Below, piece after piece: positions 1 through 11,742 of a DNA stretch of 64,000 bases. The stretch comes from Holtermannia corniformis (taxonomy: Eukaryota > Basidiomycota > Tremellomycetes > Holtermanniales). The notes under the pieces were generated by a model. That model saw only the letters and a list, made by a program, of their open reading frames with translations, was not told the DNA's origin and ran no database searches. The translations under genes were made by a program, and so were the position numbers. The stretch's first letter is position 1. Each line of letters begins with the position of its first letter. The stretch lies in the NCBI GenBank assembly GCA_001599935.1, contig BCIJ01000006.1, forward strand, positions 798,211 to 862,210, read 5' to 3'.

Positions 1-762
1 ACTATCTACCTGCCGACATCTAGTGCACTGCGTGAGTTGAGCAATGTAACGTCCGGCAGTCAGCAGGGTACACTCACAGGCCACAAGTTGGAGCTGTCGA
101 GCTCGAGCTTTCGCCGAGTTTGGCCGGTAGCCGGATTGTCTTGCGTGCCGTTTTGGCCGATACAGGTAGCTTGATGTTCCTTGCACTTGGAATGTTCATG
201 GCGAGTGTTGCAGCACTGCAAATGTCGCTTGACCAACTTGTGGGTGGCGAACCAAAAGGGGTTTGTCCGATCAACCCCCTTTCCCAAATCACCGCGGCGT
301 TAACATCCCCTTCGCGTCCTCAAAGCCAAAGTCAGCGCCAGCATCCAGCATCCAACAACCATCAACGTGAGTCTTCTGCTTCCCCTATGCTCTCTCTGTG
401 TCACCACACTCCAACTATCATGATGAGACCACGTTGGCACCAGTCCTACGTTTTCGTGAAGGACAACCCTACAATTTATTGGCCCGCGACGTTCTTTATA
501 CGCTCCGTTCGACGAGGCTTCTCTGATCCACTCTGTCTTCTGCATGTGCTCGCTCTACGCGAAGATAGCGCTGACACTCTGTCTAGATTCCATGTTGTCT
601 TCGATCTTCCTGTCGAAGTCATTAAATTGTATTGGTTACCGTAGCTTCGCTTCATGCAATGTGTGATTATCATATCGAAGTACATACTGTACAATCATCT
701 TGCATACAGCTCATACAAGCAAGATACTCTACCTCGCCATTCTGACGCTCGCCCAGCCCAGC
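1..762. other. unassigned left edge
   Basis: No gene can be supported here. On the minus strand, about 290 to 60 holds an open stretch that ends next to a good donor-like GTGAGTGTAC, so it could be an exon of a gene running off the left edge, but the peptide in any frame resembles nothing I recognise. A 174-codon plus-strand frame at 120-644 has no family signature and poor codon bias. The stretch next to 762 should hold the 3' UTR of the neighbouring minus-strand gene. Confidence 0.3.
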
Positions 763-3700
763 TCAGTTCAGCATACTGACCTCCATCGCGCGCTCCAGCA
801 GCTTGCGCGCCTTGTCCCGCTCACCGGCGCCAACAACCACGCCGTCCAGCACGACAATGTTCTCGCAGGCGGCCATGACGAGTCCACGGTACACCAAGCG
901 CTTGGTATACCACTCGTCTGGAAGTGATCGCCGGAACTGATGGTCGAGTGTCGACCAGGCTTGCGCAGGCGTAGCGGAAGCGGGTGGGTCCGCGAGCACG
1001 GTCATGTTGGCTGCAAAGTAGGTCGAGGCCGAGAGTGTGGTTGCAGCTGGTGGCCGTGCGTCTTCTGAAGGGTTCAGGGCGGATGCGAGCGAGCCGCCGG
1101 GAAGGAGAAGAGGAAGGTAGAAGCTCAGTGTGCAGGGGTTCATCCTGCAAGCGTCAGTTGCATCCTGAGGCCAACCGCGCGAGCGCACCTCAAGTCGACC
1201 TCTTCCAGCGCCGACAGCCCACGCAAGCCCTTGACGACGCCCTTTGTCCCGCGCCCGCCGAGTCTACCGCCAACAACCATCAACTTACGCAAGCCTTCCA
1301 GCCCGCGTAGGCCATCGAGGTTGTCGATAAAGTTGTAGTTGAGGTTGAGCACGCGCAAGTTCGGTAGTCGTTTCGCAAAGTCCCTGGGCCACGCCGAGAG
1401 TTTGCAAGCGGCAGCTTCGAGATAAATCAAAGAGTACAGGGCGCAGTCTGGGAAGAAGTCTGCCCGTAAGGGGTTGCCTATTATCGGTGAGCGTTACCCA
1501 AGCAAAGGTGGACGCAACGTACCGGACACGTAGAGCCGTTTGACATCTCTCAAATCCGCGGCTGACAGCGTCCTAAGCGATGCATGAGCGCCGAACAAGA
1601 TAACGTTGGCGCAGGGTCACTCACAAGTCATTGCCCCGCTGATTCCTCAAGCTCAGATTCTCCAGTCGCCCACCCACACGTCGCTCCGAGCGATCCAGGC
1701 GCTGAAGATCGTTGTTGTCCGCGAAAAGTGTCCGCAACTTGGGGAACCGTGACAAATCGATCCTTGACACCTTGTTATCACTGATTCGCAGCACTCGGAG
1801 CTGCGGCATCGAAACGATAGGATCAATGACCTCGAGCTGGTTGCAATCTACCGTTGTCAGTGGCATCCCTCCAGGATCCTCACACCACGGACCAAGATTG
1901 AGCGACCCGATACTGTTCAGCCGGGGCAACCCTGCAACCGACACAAGCTGATTGTTGGCGACATTCAGCGATTCCAGTCGTTGCCTGTCAGGCGTGAGCG
2001 AGGCGATAGCAGTTTACCAGCCGTACACACCACTTGGAGCCTTCAAAGTCGAGACGCTCAATGCGGTTGTCGGTGCAGCTGAGCTTGATGAGATTGTCCA
2101 TGGACATGATGCTTGACAGGTCTGTGATCATGTTGCCGTTTGCTCGTAGCTCGCGTAGATGGCGCAAGCAGTCCAATTCTGAAGCGAAGTGAGCTCAAGC
2201 GACGCAAAACGTAATGCACGCACGCTTGACGCTGTCAATCTTGTTATGCGAGATGTCGAGATACTGTAGATTCCGCAGATGATTGACGGCCGTCAAGCTT
2301 GTCAAGCGGTTCACGGCAACGTGCAGTGTTCTGACGGATGACGGGATACCGCTTAGGTAACTGATGCGGTTGTTGCAGCTGAGATGTGTCAGTAACACTC
2401 GTTGCCAGTAACACAACTCACAGGTTGATCTCATCCAGCTTGGGCAAAAACTCCTTTAATCTTGCCATGCTGTCCGCGTTCTTGCCACTCAAGTCGATGC
2501 AACGCAGCTCCTCCCAGTGTGGCTCGAATGGTTGCACATCGGTGATGAGCTGCACTAGGTTGTCGTGTGCTACACCAAAGGAGCATTCGGTAAGGAACGT
2601 CGCATCTGCCGCTGATTTGCGACTTTTACTGCCACGGCCAGCAGTCGAAATGCGAGACGAGCGAGAGGCGATGGGTACGTCCGACTCTTCAGTCTCCGAT
2701 GCACCGGACTGTTCCACGCGCTGCGATGCTGTTGGTGGTTTGGACGGTGTCGTGAAGTTGTCCAAGGCTGTAGTCGTCAGCGCGTTCTGTGGCCATGTGC
2801 CCGACACTCACTGAGGTCCTCCATTTCCTCTAGGATCCCTGTTATCCGCTTGGTCCGCGCAGACGGAAGGAAGCTCTTGCTTGCGCCCTCCTCCTGAAAC
2901 TCCCCGCTGAACAAGTCATCACCAGGGGTCCAGCTCTTCCGTCGGCTTTCCGTGGTAGACGTTACAGAGATATCAATGCGCTCGACGTTGAGCATCTTGC
3001 CAGCCTTCTTGCCGTCCGAGAAGCTGACACTGCGCTTGTGAGCGCTCCCGTCCGAGAGTCCAGGTGTCACGCTGGCCGAGTTGCGGTCTCGAGGTCGAGG
3101 AGTTTCGTCCTCGATGAGGTAGCTCGTCTTCTTTTTCAGCGCAGAGACAGGCGTGGCGGCGTTGCGCATCGCCGAACGGAAGGGTTTCAGCGATGCGACC
3201 ACAGGTGGCGTTGGCGTTTGGAAGACGGGGGCAGCCGCTTGCGCAATAGGCTGAGAGTTTGGGAACTGGAACGCGCCATTGAACGAGGATTTGGTGGCAT
3301 GATTGAGTGGCGATGGAGTGGTCGTCGTGGGTGCAGGTACAGGAGCAGCAACCCTGTCAGGCGAGGCCGTGACAATTGATTCACTCTGACTGGCGTATTC
3401 GTCTTCGGACGTGTCTGCACGAGCTTCTGGCGGAGCAGGAGGTAGCGTCTCATCTTCCGAGGAATAACTATCTTCAATGAGAGTTGAGGAGGGAATAGCC
3501 GCGGGAGCGGGGATGCTATCTTGCGGTGGGGCGGATTGAGCTCGGTCGCTACCTTCCTGCAGGCTATCGAACCCAGCAAAGACATCGATGCTCTCTTCGC
3601 TGACATGACTCATGCCGGTCAGGTCACCAGCAGCGTCGCCTGAAGCTGTTCGAGAAGGACCGGCAGAAGACGAAGCAGTCGCCTGCTTCACCCAGCGCAT

Positions 3701-6158
3701 CTGCTGCTTGTCAAATACCATCCTGCCTATCCGCTCCGGGAGAGCCTGGATGTCGTCAGGACCAATGCGAGTCATGACTCTGGGCAACGGAGGCCCACGG
3801 TGCTTGACGAATGATGTCGATGTCGTCGTAGCCGTAGCAAGTGTTGAGGAGGACACATATCGATTCAGGTCATCGGGTGGGGGTTGAGGAGCAACGGAAG
3901 ATTGGGCAGGTCGTACAGTTGTAGATGTGTCAGCTGTTGATGCGTGACTACTGGATGTGCGGGGCAGTGATTTGTTCAACGAGCCCGAGCCAGTCGACGA
4001 CAGCCGAGGTGGTCTGCCAGAGCCGAGTCGAGGTTGCTGGTTTGTGCTTGCCACGGCTCGAGCCGACGTGGACGCCGCCGGCTGCGGACGGGATGGCGCT
4101 TCAGTTGGCAATGGTGCAAGCTCGTCATCCGATTCGGCTTCCTCGACGACCTTGCGAATCTCCTCGGCAGCACTGAGTCGCCGGAGAAGTTTTCTCGGGC
4201 TAGGGCCGTTGCGACGCTTTGACATGGGCACAGCGAGGTGTTGGCGCTGCGCCTCGCCGCCACTGCTGCTTGCATTCTCCGCCGTTGAAGTCGAGAGGAC
4301 CCGCTTCGGGAACACAGGACTCGCATCGACGCCAGATGCAGAGTCGGAGACCGCCCGCGCTTTGATGCGCTGCATGAGGGTTGCGGCATTTTGTACGTAT
4401 GCCGACGATGCTGTCGATGGGTTCGACCGATGTTGAGGTGGTGGGTCGGCCGCAGGGGGATCTGGGTAGCGAATAGGAGGAACAGGCATGTTGATGAACG
4501 CGGGTTGCTTGGGTAGGCTGCGGGAGCTATCAAGAGGCGGCGTCGGTGGGATGTCGTTGTATTCCACTGTCCCAGCGGAGGCTAATCATTTGCTTCAGCA
4601 GAACTCAAACTACTCTCAACCTCAAGAACTCACAATTGCCCACCGCCTTCCGGCGCAAGGTGCCAGCATCGCTACCATCCCCACTCCCGCTCCATCGGGT
4701 CTCACTGTCAGCGCTGAGGACCGTTGTAGCGGGACTACCTCGGCTTTCTCTAATGCGGCGCAGGACTTCCATCCCTTGCCTACCCCAATCGCGCTTGACA
4801 CCTTCACCTCTCGGGGAGCGGACGGGCGGCGAAGGTGATGGGCAATGGGCAAAGCGACTGCCGCTCCTCTCTGCCCACTCTGGCGGTGACAGTCGTATCC
4901 GCTTCGAGGAGCGTGAAGCCGAGGCATCTGTAGAGGGAGTTGAGCCAGACCCGCTTTGCGAAGCTTCATCGTGTTGCTGAAAGATTGTCGGATGGTTGGT
5001 ATTGGAGAAGAATGCCTTGTGTCTAGGTGTGGTACTTGGAGGGGATGAGCCGACTGGAATGGCGTCGACGATAGCCGAGAGATAGTCGCGTGTATATGTA
5101 TCGTAACTACGTTGGAAGAGGCGCAGCGGTGGGTTTGCAGCTGCTGGCGAGAGCGGAGGGAGTTGCTTGGCGTGTATCGTCGAGTGTGACGGCCCAGCCT
5201 CATCATCGTAAAAGTCGTCCACCGGCGGCGAAAAGGAGGGCTGCCGACGTCGATCGTGGCTATCCTCCGGGGAGACGGAAAACGTGAATTTATAGCCTTC
5301 CCGTGCATCGTGGTGTACCGTGTGCTGCTCTCGTAGAGGCGACAAGTCGGTTTCGTATGCCTCATCCTCGTTTTCCCCGGCACCGCGGTCGCTGCCGAGC
5401 CGCACGGTCACTTCATCACCTGCACCGTCTTCTTGCCTGCTCTCGACCTCGGTTACGGTCTGCGATGTATCCAATGTGCTGTCAACGGTCGAATCGGTGC
5501 GTGACGGCGGGGTTACCGACTTGCAGAGGCGCGAGGGGTTGACCGGGGCATACGGGTTGTGAATCGCTGACACTCGTCGTTCGGCGATCACGGTCGTCTG
5601 TGTCTGTGTCACCGAGCCGACCTCGACTGACTGACGCGGGGTGTCATCGAGGTTAGTCACTGGTAGGGGTACGGCCGGAGTTGGTGGGCTTGGAGGTTGA
5701 AACATGCGCTCGAGTGCCAGGGGCGTGAAGAAATCACCCTTGCCTCCTTTGGGGGTGAACGGGTTGGCCGGAAGCGCCTTGGCTTTGGCCAGAGCCTCCA
5801 GCTCCTCGTTCTCCTTGACTACAAAGGTCCCGGCTGCCCGCTCAGTATCTTTGCCTTGTGAGCTGCCGCTATCCGAGGTGGGCGGAGACAGCAGGCCTTG
5901 CACCGGAGTAGCCGGGATATGCCCTCGGCCGCCGTCGACGTGGCCAGATACGATCCGCATCGGTGTCATCTGCCGCCGTGGCGAGTCTTGCCCGTGATAC
6001 GATGTCTGCCGCGGTGTTGCCGTCCCGGGCCATCGCCCGCTCGAGCTAGACCGCTTGGTGGGGCTTGACTGTTTTGGAGGAGACGGGGCGATGTCGGACA
6101 TGGAGGACTCGACCCATTCTTCGGCCAAGTCATCAGTCTGCCATGCTGGCACCGCCAT
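763..6158 (-). CDS. cdc11: Septation initiation network scaffold Cdc11/Nud1 (LRR protein)
   Basis: Spindle-pole-body scaffold that anchors the septation initiation / mitotic exit network. The first exon (6158-4634) starts at MAVPAWQTDDLAEEW, the usual Cdc11 opening, chosen over an upstream in-frame ATG at 6260. It carries the fungal Cdc11 block GDFFTPLALERMFQPPSPP. Two long Ser/Pro-rich exons (to 2812) precede the leucine-rich repeats, which are split by short introns between about 2767 and 1140 (for example LQYLDISHNKIDS and LRVLRISDNKVSRIDL). The C-terminus has the family's RRSLPDEWYTKRLVYRGLV block and stops at 763. Introns at 4567-4633 and 2768-2811 were placed from donor, branch and acceptor signals; the remaining LRR-region junctions are approximate. 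Expected length is around 1,600 residues. Identity is from recalled family motifs and is strong; exact splicing is less sure. Confidence 0.88.
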
Positions 6159-6540
6159 CTTGGGTGTCTCTGCGCTCTTGCTATCGACTGGCAGAGCGGC
6201 GAGCAAAGGCAGGGACCACTCGAATGTTGAGTGATGGACGTGACTGATTTCTGTAAACAACCTTGTCGCTCCTGCCTTATTTCACCCGCTACCTTTTTCG
6301 GTGATGGGTGGGGTACTTGGCTGTTCGTACGCCTTCGAGGGTTTCGAATCTCAGTGCGGTTAGCAGACCATCCTGGTTCTATGACAGTGCTGTCCATGAG
6401 CCCTGCTGTGTCGAAGAAGTACAATAGTGTTGATGCAAGGTGATTTGCCACCCGGTACCAATGCCACTTTGTGCGCCGCTTCGGTGCGAAACCCTGTCTG
6501 GGAACAGCCAGACGCAGCGAGACGCTCACACAAAGCGAGT
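6159..6540. promoter_or_regulatory. divergent intergenic region with forkhead-type motif
   Basis: Spacer between the starts of cdc11 (minus) and the orphan membrane-protein gene (plus). It holds a perfect GTAAACAA at 6253-6260, about 95 bp upstream of the cdc11 start; this is the core recognised by forkhead factors (Sep1/Fkh2 in fission yeast, which drive M-G1 genes). The motif is seen; its use here is inferred. No other element stands out. Confidence 0.35.
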
Positions 6541-7205
6541 ATGCACAGCACGAATCATCATGAGGGACTAGTCCCGCTGGTGATGGTGATGGTGGCAGTG
6601 GTACGTGCGATGAGGGTGAAAGGAGCGCGCTAACCTCGACCGCACAGACCTTCGCGTGTCTCTGCATGCTGTCTTTGCAGGCGGTTCCCTCTCGCGTTCC
6701 AACCATCAGAGTCAAATGCGACTGTCCACAGCCAGAACAAGTGCCGACCCCACCCCACATCGCCTCTGGTACGGTCGTCCACTCGGCGCCTCTTCCGGCC
6801 AAGCCCGAAGCCTCCAACAGCGCCGCGCAAATCCCTACAGCGGTCGCCAATGGACCCCGGCTTGGTAGATTCGCATGCGATCTGTACGAGCGGGACACAT
6901 CCGCGCCCGAGATCGACGTAGCTCCCTCTCCGCCGACGCCGGCGTCACCGGACAGCGCACTCGAGCGCGCCGTACGGCCCGCCCTCATCATGCTGTACTG
7001 CTTCCTTCCGCTCCTCACGCTGAGCTTCCTCGCAAGCCTTCTCATCCAGATACGAACGTGCGTAGAGAATAGGAGAGATCAGCACCGCGAAGAGCAGTGG
7101 ATTAGAAATCACCGCGAGCAGTGGCGGATGGAGCTCATTGAGACCGGCCGATGGACTGGCGTCGTCGTGCACTGGAGCGATGGCAGCGTCGAGTGTGTGG
7201 TCTGA
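6541..7205 (+). CDS. orphan small membrane protein with signal sequence
   Basis: No family recognised. The model is two exons: 6541-6600, a 47-nt intron 6601-6647 (GTACGT donor, CTAAC branch, CACAG acceptor), then 6648-7205, giving about 205 residues. Joining the exons creates a hydrophobic N-terminus (LVPLVMVMVAVTFACLCML) that could be a signal peptide. A Pro/Ser-rich ectodomain with a CDC motif follows, then one predicted membrane span near residue 130 (LIMLYCFLPLLTLSFLASLL) and a charged tail rich in Arg, Gln and Trp. The neighbour downstream has the same layout (signal, P/S/T-rich ectodomain, one span, short basic tail), so the two may be distant relatives. The splice restoring the signal is the main support that the gene is real; the function is unknown. 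Confidence 0.55.
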
Positions 7206-7507
7206 GTCTAGTCATGTCCCGTACCCCACACATACTGGTCAGAGCGTTGTACATAGCCGTCTCTCCCTTCCGCTTCTCATGCAAAGCGCTTCCTTTCGGA
7301 AATTGGTCGGAGTCTAGTGCATCCGGGGAGGCGATCAGTACCCACACTACTACAGCTTGGGGCGAGCGAGCGAGGATGATCACGGCCTCTGGCGATGGCA
7401 ATGGCCGGTATACACGCTCTGAGAAGATTACTGACGCTGCGTCATCCATTCTGTGCAGATAAAAGGTCTGGACTGGCTACCCATCTCACACCACCTCCCC
7501 GTCCACC
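7206..7507. other. intergenic spacer, membrane-protein pair
   Basis: Short spacer between the two plus-strand orphan membrane-protein genes. It should hold the 3' end of the first and the promoter of the second. No repeat, RNA gene or recognisable site was seen. Confidence 0.4.
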
Positions 7508-8757
7508 ATGTTGTCTTTCCTGTCGCTCCCTGTCTGTACCTCGGTTCTGCCAATCCTCATCGTCACTGCGTTGGCTAAAGTACAGTCCCCCCAGACTGTG
7601 AGGATGCTAGCTACTGCCGGATCTGAGCCTGCACCAAGGGACACTCGGTGGGTGCAGATGGCACCGCAACCGACGCTCCTGTCGACGGCAGCTGTGGTGG
7701 TGACCCCGTTGCCCACCTTGCAGCCTGCGAAAGAGGCTGCAGCGTGGTACGATAGCCCCGAACCAACATCTCGCGACTCGATCTACGTCCCTCGCCCGCT
7801 TCCTCCAGGTGATGATTCATCCGTCCCGGCCGTGATTTTTCCTACACCCCGCACTGCCAACGGGATATCACTCGCACCGACTTCAGTCGATTCCTCTGCG
7901 CTTCCACAGCACGCTCCCGGTGCTCTGGCTCCGCCCATTCTCCAAAGAGATGGTATCGAGGCGTCAACCCAAACAAAGCTCAGTCCCTGGCGGACGGCAA
8001 CGCATGGAGCGGCCTATGGGGCGATTCCGCCCATGGCGACGTGCCTCACCGGGTCGGTACGCACTGGTCAGTTCGGTAAGATACCGCCGCAAAGGAGCTG
8101 ATAGATTGATCATCTCCTTAGTGCCCCCAACACTCGCCGCGAGCAGCCCAGAGTCTCCACAGCCCACCTCCACTCCTGATTCTCCCCCGTTCTCCTTCGA
8201 GCCGCACGTCGCCAGCGCCACCGTGGCAACCATTGCCATGATCACTCCTCACCCTAAAGACGACCGCGCTTCTGCCCGCGCACAGCAACTAGGACCGCTC
8301 AGTGAGATTACCACGCGCAACGATATTCCAACGTCCAGGAGCAAAGACATTGGCATCTTGACGTATGCTGAGAAGTCAAGATCGCGCCCTCGCTGACGAA
8401 CTGGTTTACAGTGCTTGTGGCGGCGGTGTCCCTACTCCTCTTCGCATCAATGTCACCCACGAGTCGCCTTGGGGCCTACGCACTGTTGCTTGCACCTACA
8501 GTCCGATCATCGAGACCATGTCCGACCGGGTTCTCCAGGTTGGACCAGCGCAATCGCAAGAGGCAAATTCCAGCATGATCAACGGCTTCAACCCCGTTTG
8601 GACGGTTTTGTGTCTCCTCTTTACTCCCCAGCTGCTCGCTTGGGGAGTCACTGCCCGCAAGCAAAGGCTCAGCGACCCAGATGCGACGCCCAAGCCGATC
8701 CCTCCCAAGCTTCCTGACGAGCCCGGATCAAAGAGACTCACGATGCTGGCGCTGTGA
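7508..8757 (+). CDS. orphan type I membrane protein, P/S/T-rich ectodomain
   Basis: No family recognised. Three exons: 7508-8075, 8122-8362 and 8412-8757, with 46- and 49-nt introns that have GTAAGA/GTATGC donors, CTGAT/CTGAC branches and CTTAG/TACAG acceptors; about 384 residues. The N-terminus (MLSFLSLPVCTSVLPILIV, then TALAKVQ) reads as a cleavable signal peptide. A long Pro/Ser/Thr-rich segment with few charges follows, typical of an O-glycosylated surface stalk, and an NVTH site could take an N-glycan. One hydrophobic span (PVWTVLCLLFTPQLLAWGV) lies near the C-terminus, followed by a basic tail. The last exon has a competing hydrophobic frame that ends at a stop after about 55 codons, so the third exon is the least certain part. 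Confidence 0.55.
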
Positions 8758-8977
8758 GGAACACCTCGATGGCTCGAAGCCTCGCTGTGAAATGTACATA
8801 TGACCTTCATGATGTGCTATACGACTACGGAATGCATTTGTGTTTCATATCAATGCATAGGTTTGAATCATACAAATTTGGCGATCGGTAGAAGCGTTCA
8901 AAGAGTATACAATGTTCTGAGCGACGAGAACGACTTGAACGAATTATGAACTCATAATACAATGGGACGTTGGCTTT

Positions 8978-11742
8978 TCAGAGTGGCGGGGCGTAGGCGG
9001 GTCCCGGTGTCGAAACGATCAAAGCCTTCTCCGCATTCACCTTTGGCGCCAGTAGGGACCGAAGTGAGTCCATGGATGATAGCTCGGATGAGTGGCGGCG
9101 AGGTTTCGGGGCGACGATCCCCTCGGGGTCAGCGTTGGTACGCTGAGGGCGAGCATGTGGGAGCTGAGCGGCCTTTGTGAGCGAGAAGTCGATTTTGCGC
9201 TTGATGGAATGCCCGCGGGGCTAAGCGCACCCAGCGTCAGCTACCTGCGTTAGTCACCGACTATTCGACTCACCGCAGGACTCGACCTAGGCGTTGGGGT
9301 GGCCGTCCAGTAACCAACTGATGACTCGTCCTCTTCCTCCTCTTCGATCGTTGCGTTCTCGATCCAGCGCTCTTCCGGCTTCTGCGCCGTGATACGCGAT
9401 GTAGACTGTGCCCTGATCTGCAGCAGCTCTTTCTTCTGGAAGCTACGACCCCGCGCTGGTGGTCCTTGATTGCTCGTGTCATTGCCCAGAAGCCTGAGTT
9501 GCGGCCGAGGACTATCTTGCGGGATCGATGCGCGTCGACCATACTCGTTCGTAGCTTGGTGCTGGTACTTGAGGGTCTGCAGGCTGGTCGAGCTGAGGCG
9601 GAGACCCAGGCCGCTAGGACCACCATCGCTCGACGGAAGCTCGGTAAGGGACAATGACGACGCGCGGGTTCTTGGCAGTCTTGCGGCAATAGGCACAGGC
9701 GTGGTCAGCACCTCGCCGATGCCGCGAAGACGCCTTTGTCCGCCGGTTGTGCGAGCCGGGCTCCACGTCGCGCGGTTCTTGTTGATGCTGCCGCGGCGGA
9801 AGGCGATGCGCTCGGTACCCCACGGAAAGCCATCGTCACCACCTCCTTCGTCATCGCCATCGCTGTCGCTGTCTGCGTACAGGAGCACATCGGCGGTCGC
9901 GATCTCGGCTGGCATCCACGTGGGGTCAAAGTAGGGTGATGAGGTCCTGCTTGGGACGTCATGGGCAGGAGCGAGTGGGACTGGCTCAATCGGGGCTGTC
10001 AGCGTGCGAGGGACGATTCGCCTGCTCGGCTTGCTCGGTGCCGACACCGCTCGCACACGCTGGTCCCGCACGCGCTTGCCTGCACGCAGGCGGGCAGCGC
10101 GCAACTCCAGCGCAACCTTGCGGCTCTCATCATCCGACTCTCCGGCACCTCCGCTCTCGTCGCCAGAGTTGCCGCTCTCTTGTTCGGTACTCTCGTTGTC
10201 GAGGTCTAGGATCACACGGCGGTCGACGACTGTGTTGAACTCGATCTTGCGGCGGGGACGCTTGTCTCCGGAGCCACTGGGGGATGCCGACTGCGTGCGC
10301 TTGAGCGTAGGACGGCGTGCACGGGATGTTTGCATGCGCTGTGCGGCAATGGCGGCCACGCGACCGAAGAGCGAATCATCGGCCGGGAGGAGGTCAAAGG
10401 GTGAGTCGGGAAGACGCGAGACGATCGAGCTGTTGGTGCTGACGCGTCTCAGCAGGGGCGGAAGCGATGTCGTGCGAAGGATGCGGGGGCGCTTGCTGTC
10501 TGGCACCGCCTCGGAGTCGTGCTCAGTTTCCGACTGTTCGCTCGTCGTATGCTGCGACTCGCCGTCGTGTTCACGCTCGACATCCGTCTCCGAGTCGCTG
10601 CGCACGATAGCGACCGTGGCANCGAGCTTCTCGCTGAAAGCGTCGCCGAGCAAGCCACCAAGTACCTCGATTTCGAGGTCGTCTTTGATGGTTGGCAGTT
10701 TGAGACATGACTTGAGGCTCGAGCGCGGCGTCTCAATCACCGTCGTAGCGGGTGATGTGAGGTCGGCCGCAGATACAGGACCGATGATGGGACCGTACAG
10801 CCACGGTTCGAATTGGGTACGCGAGCGGCGGAGGTTGATTGAGTAGTCGAGCGCGCAATCGTAGCCTTCGAATCTGTGACGCCACCTGTGGGCTGTCAGT
10901 GAGATGCACTTTGATGATACAGCATTGGATACCCACGCAGCCTTCTTGGTCTCATCCCAGACCTCACTAGGAGGATCACCACTGCCCATGATGCCCGAGA
11001 TGACGCAGTGCATGGCCCATCCACGCCAGAGGACACCCTCAAGACGCTTCTGATAGCCTTCGTACTGAACACCTGGGATGAGTTCGCCTTCGCCAAAGTC
11101 GTACACTGCCTCTGTGACGAGCTCTGCGACGTGGCGTGGAACGCGCTCGGCGACAACCGCACTCCAAGTCGGCATGAGAACCTCGGGGTGGCGATGAAAA
11201 GGGTACTGGAGGTAGTCTACCCGCATGGGCGAGTTTGCTCCGAGGCGCGTATCGATGCACAGCGGCTCGTCGCCAACCACGGCGACCGTGTGCTTTGTGA
11301 CGCCATCGAGGAACGACGTCTTGACAGTCGGGATCGACAGTGGGCGGCCGAGTGTCGATGCCGACGGCGGTGGAAAGAGAAAGAAGTCATCTTGTGAGAT
11401 CTTGCGGGTACCAGCGTGCTTGGCCGTCGGCTCCGGCACGGCGAGACGATGAAAAAACGGTGGGAGTGCCTTGATGAAGCTGCTCGAGACGTTGGCGGTT
11501 CCGCTGAACAGTTCTTCGGACAATTGGAATGCTGGATGCGGTTCGTCTTCGTGTCCGACGCCGTCGGCCGACGAAGCAAGCGACGCGGTTGAAGCCGAGT
11601 GCCCAAAGCGATCAAAGGCGATCCGTTGGTTGTCGTCGTCAGACTCGGAATCGTCGTCGGACGGCGGGATAGGTGTGGCAATGCGAACGCGAGGATGCGG
11701 TATGTGCGACCTCAGCGGCGGGCGGGGAGCAAACGCTCGCAT
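8978..11742 (-). CDS. Reg1-like protein phosphatase 1 regulatory subunit
   Basis: Likely PP1-targeting subunit of the Reg1/Hex2 type, which in yeast directs Glc7 to Snf1 for glucose repression. Exons 11742-10937, 10885-9274 and 9220-8978 give 886 residues. Support: the VDYLQYPF start and the WLYGPI end of the DUF1752 (AreA GATA-like/Reg1) domain, here spread over an insertion, and further on KIEFNTVVD, which resembles the IHFNDRVEQ block of Reg1 and fits an RVxF-type PP1 docking motif. The 51-nt intron 10886-10936 uses GTGGGT as donor and keeps the frame. Without the last intron (9221-9273) the protein would end early at about 9250; splicing adds a well-coded tail starting PRGHSIKRKIDFSL. Start MRAFAPRPP is preferred to an upstream ATG at 11817. 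One unresolved base (10622) gives one unknown residue. Confidence 0.7.

Noticed and set aside
120..644. 174-codon plus-strand ORF at the left edge
   Set aside because: No recognisable domain, odd composition, and competing frames on the other strand of similar quality.
6325..6360. tRNA B-box-like GGTTTCGAATCTC
   Set aside because: No T-stem, A-box or acceptor stem can be folded around it on either strand.
9245..9273. 29-nt mini-intron GTGAGT...TGACTAAC...GCAG at the end of the Reg1-like ORF
   Set aside because: Signals look perfect but splicing there gives seven more codons then a stop, while the 53-nt intron with the same donor yields 80 well-coded residues.
10004..10846. 280-codon plus-strand ORF
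   Set aside because: Antisense to the Reg1-like exon; Ser/Arg/Leu-rich translation typical of a GC-rich shadow frame.
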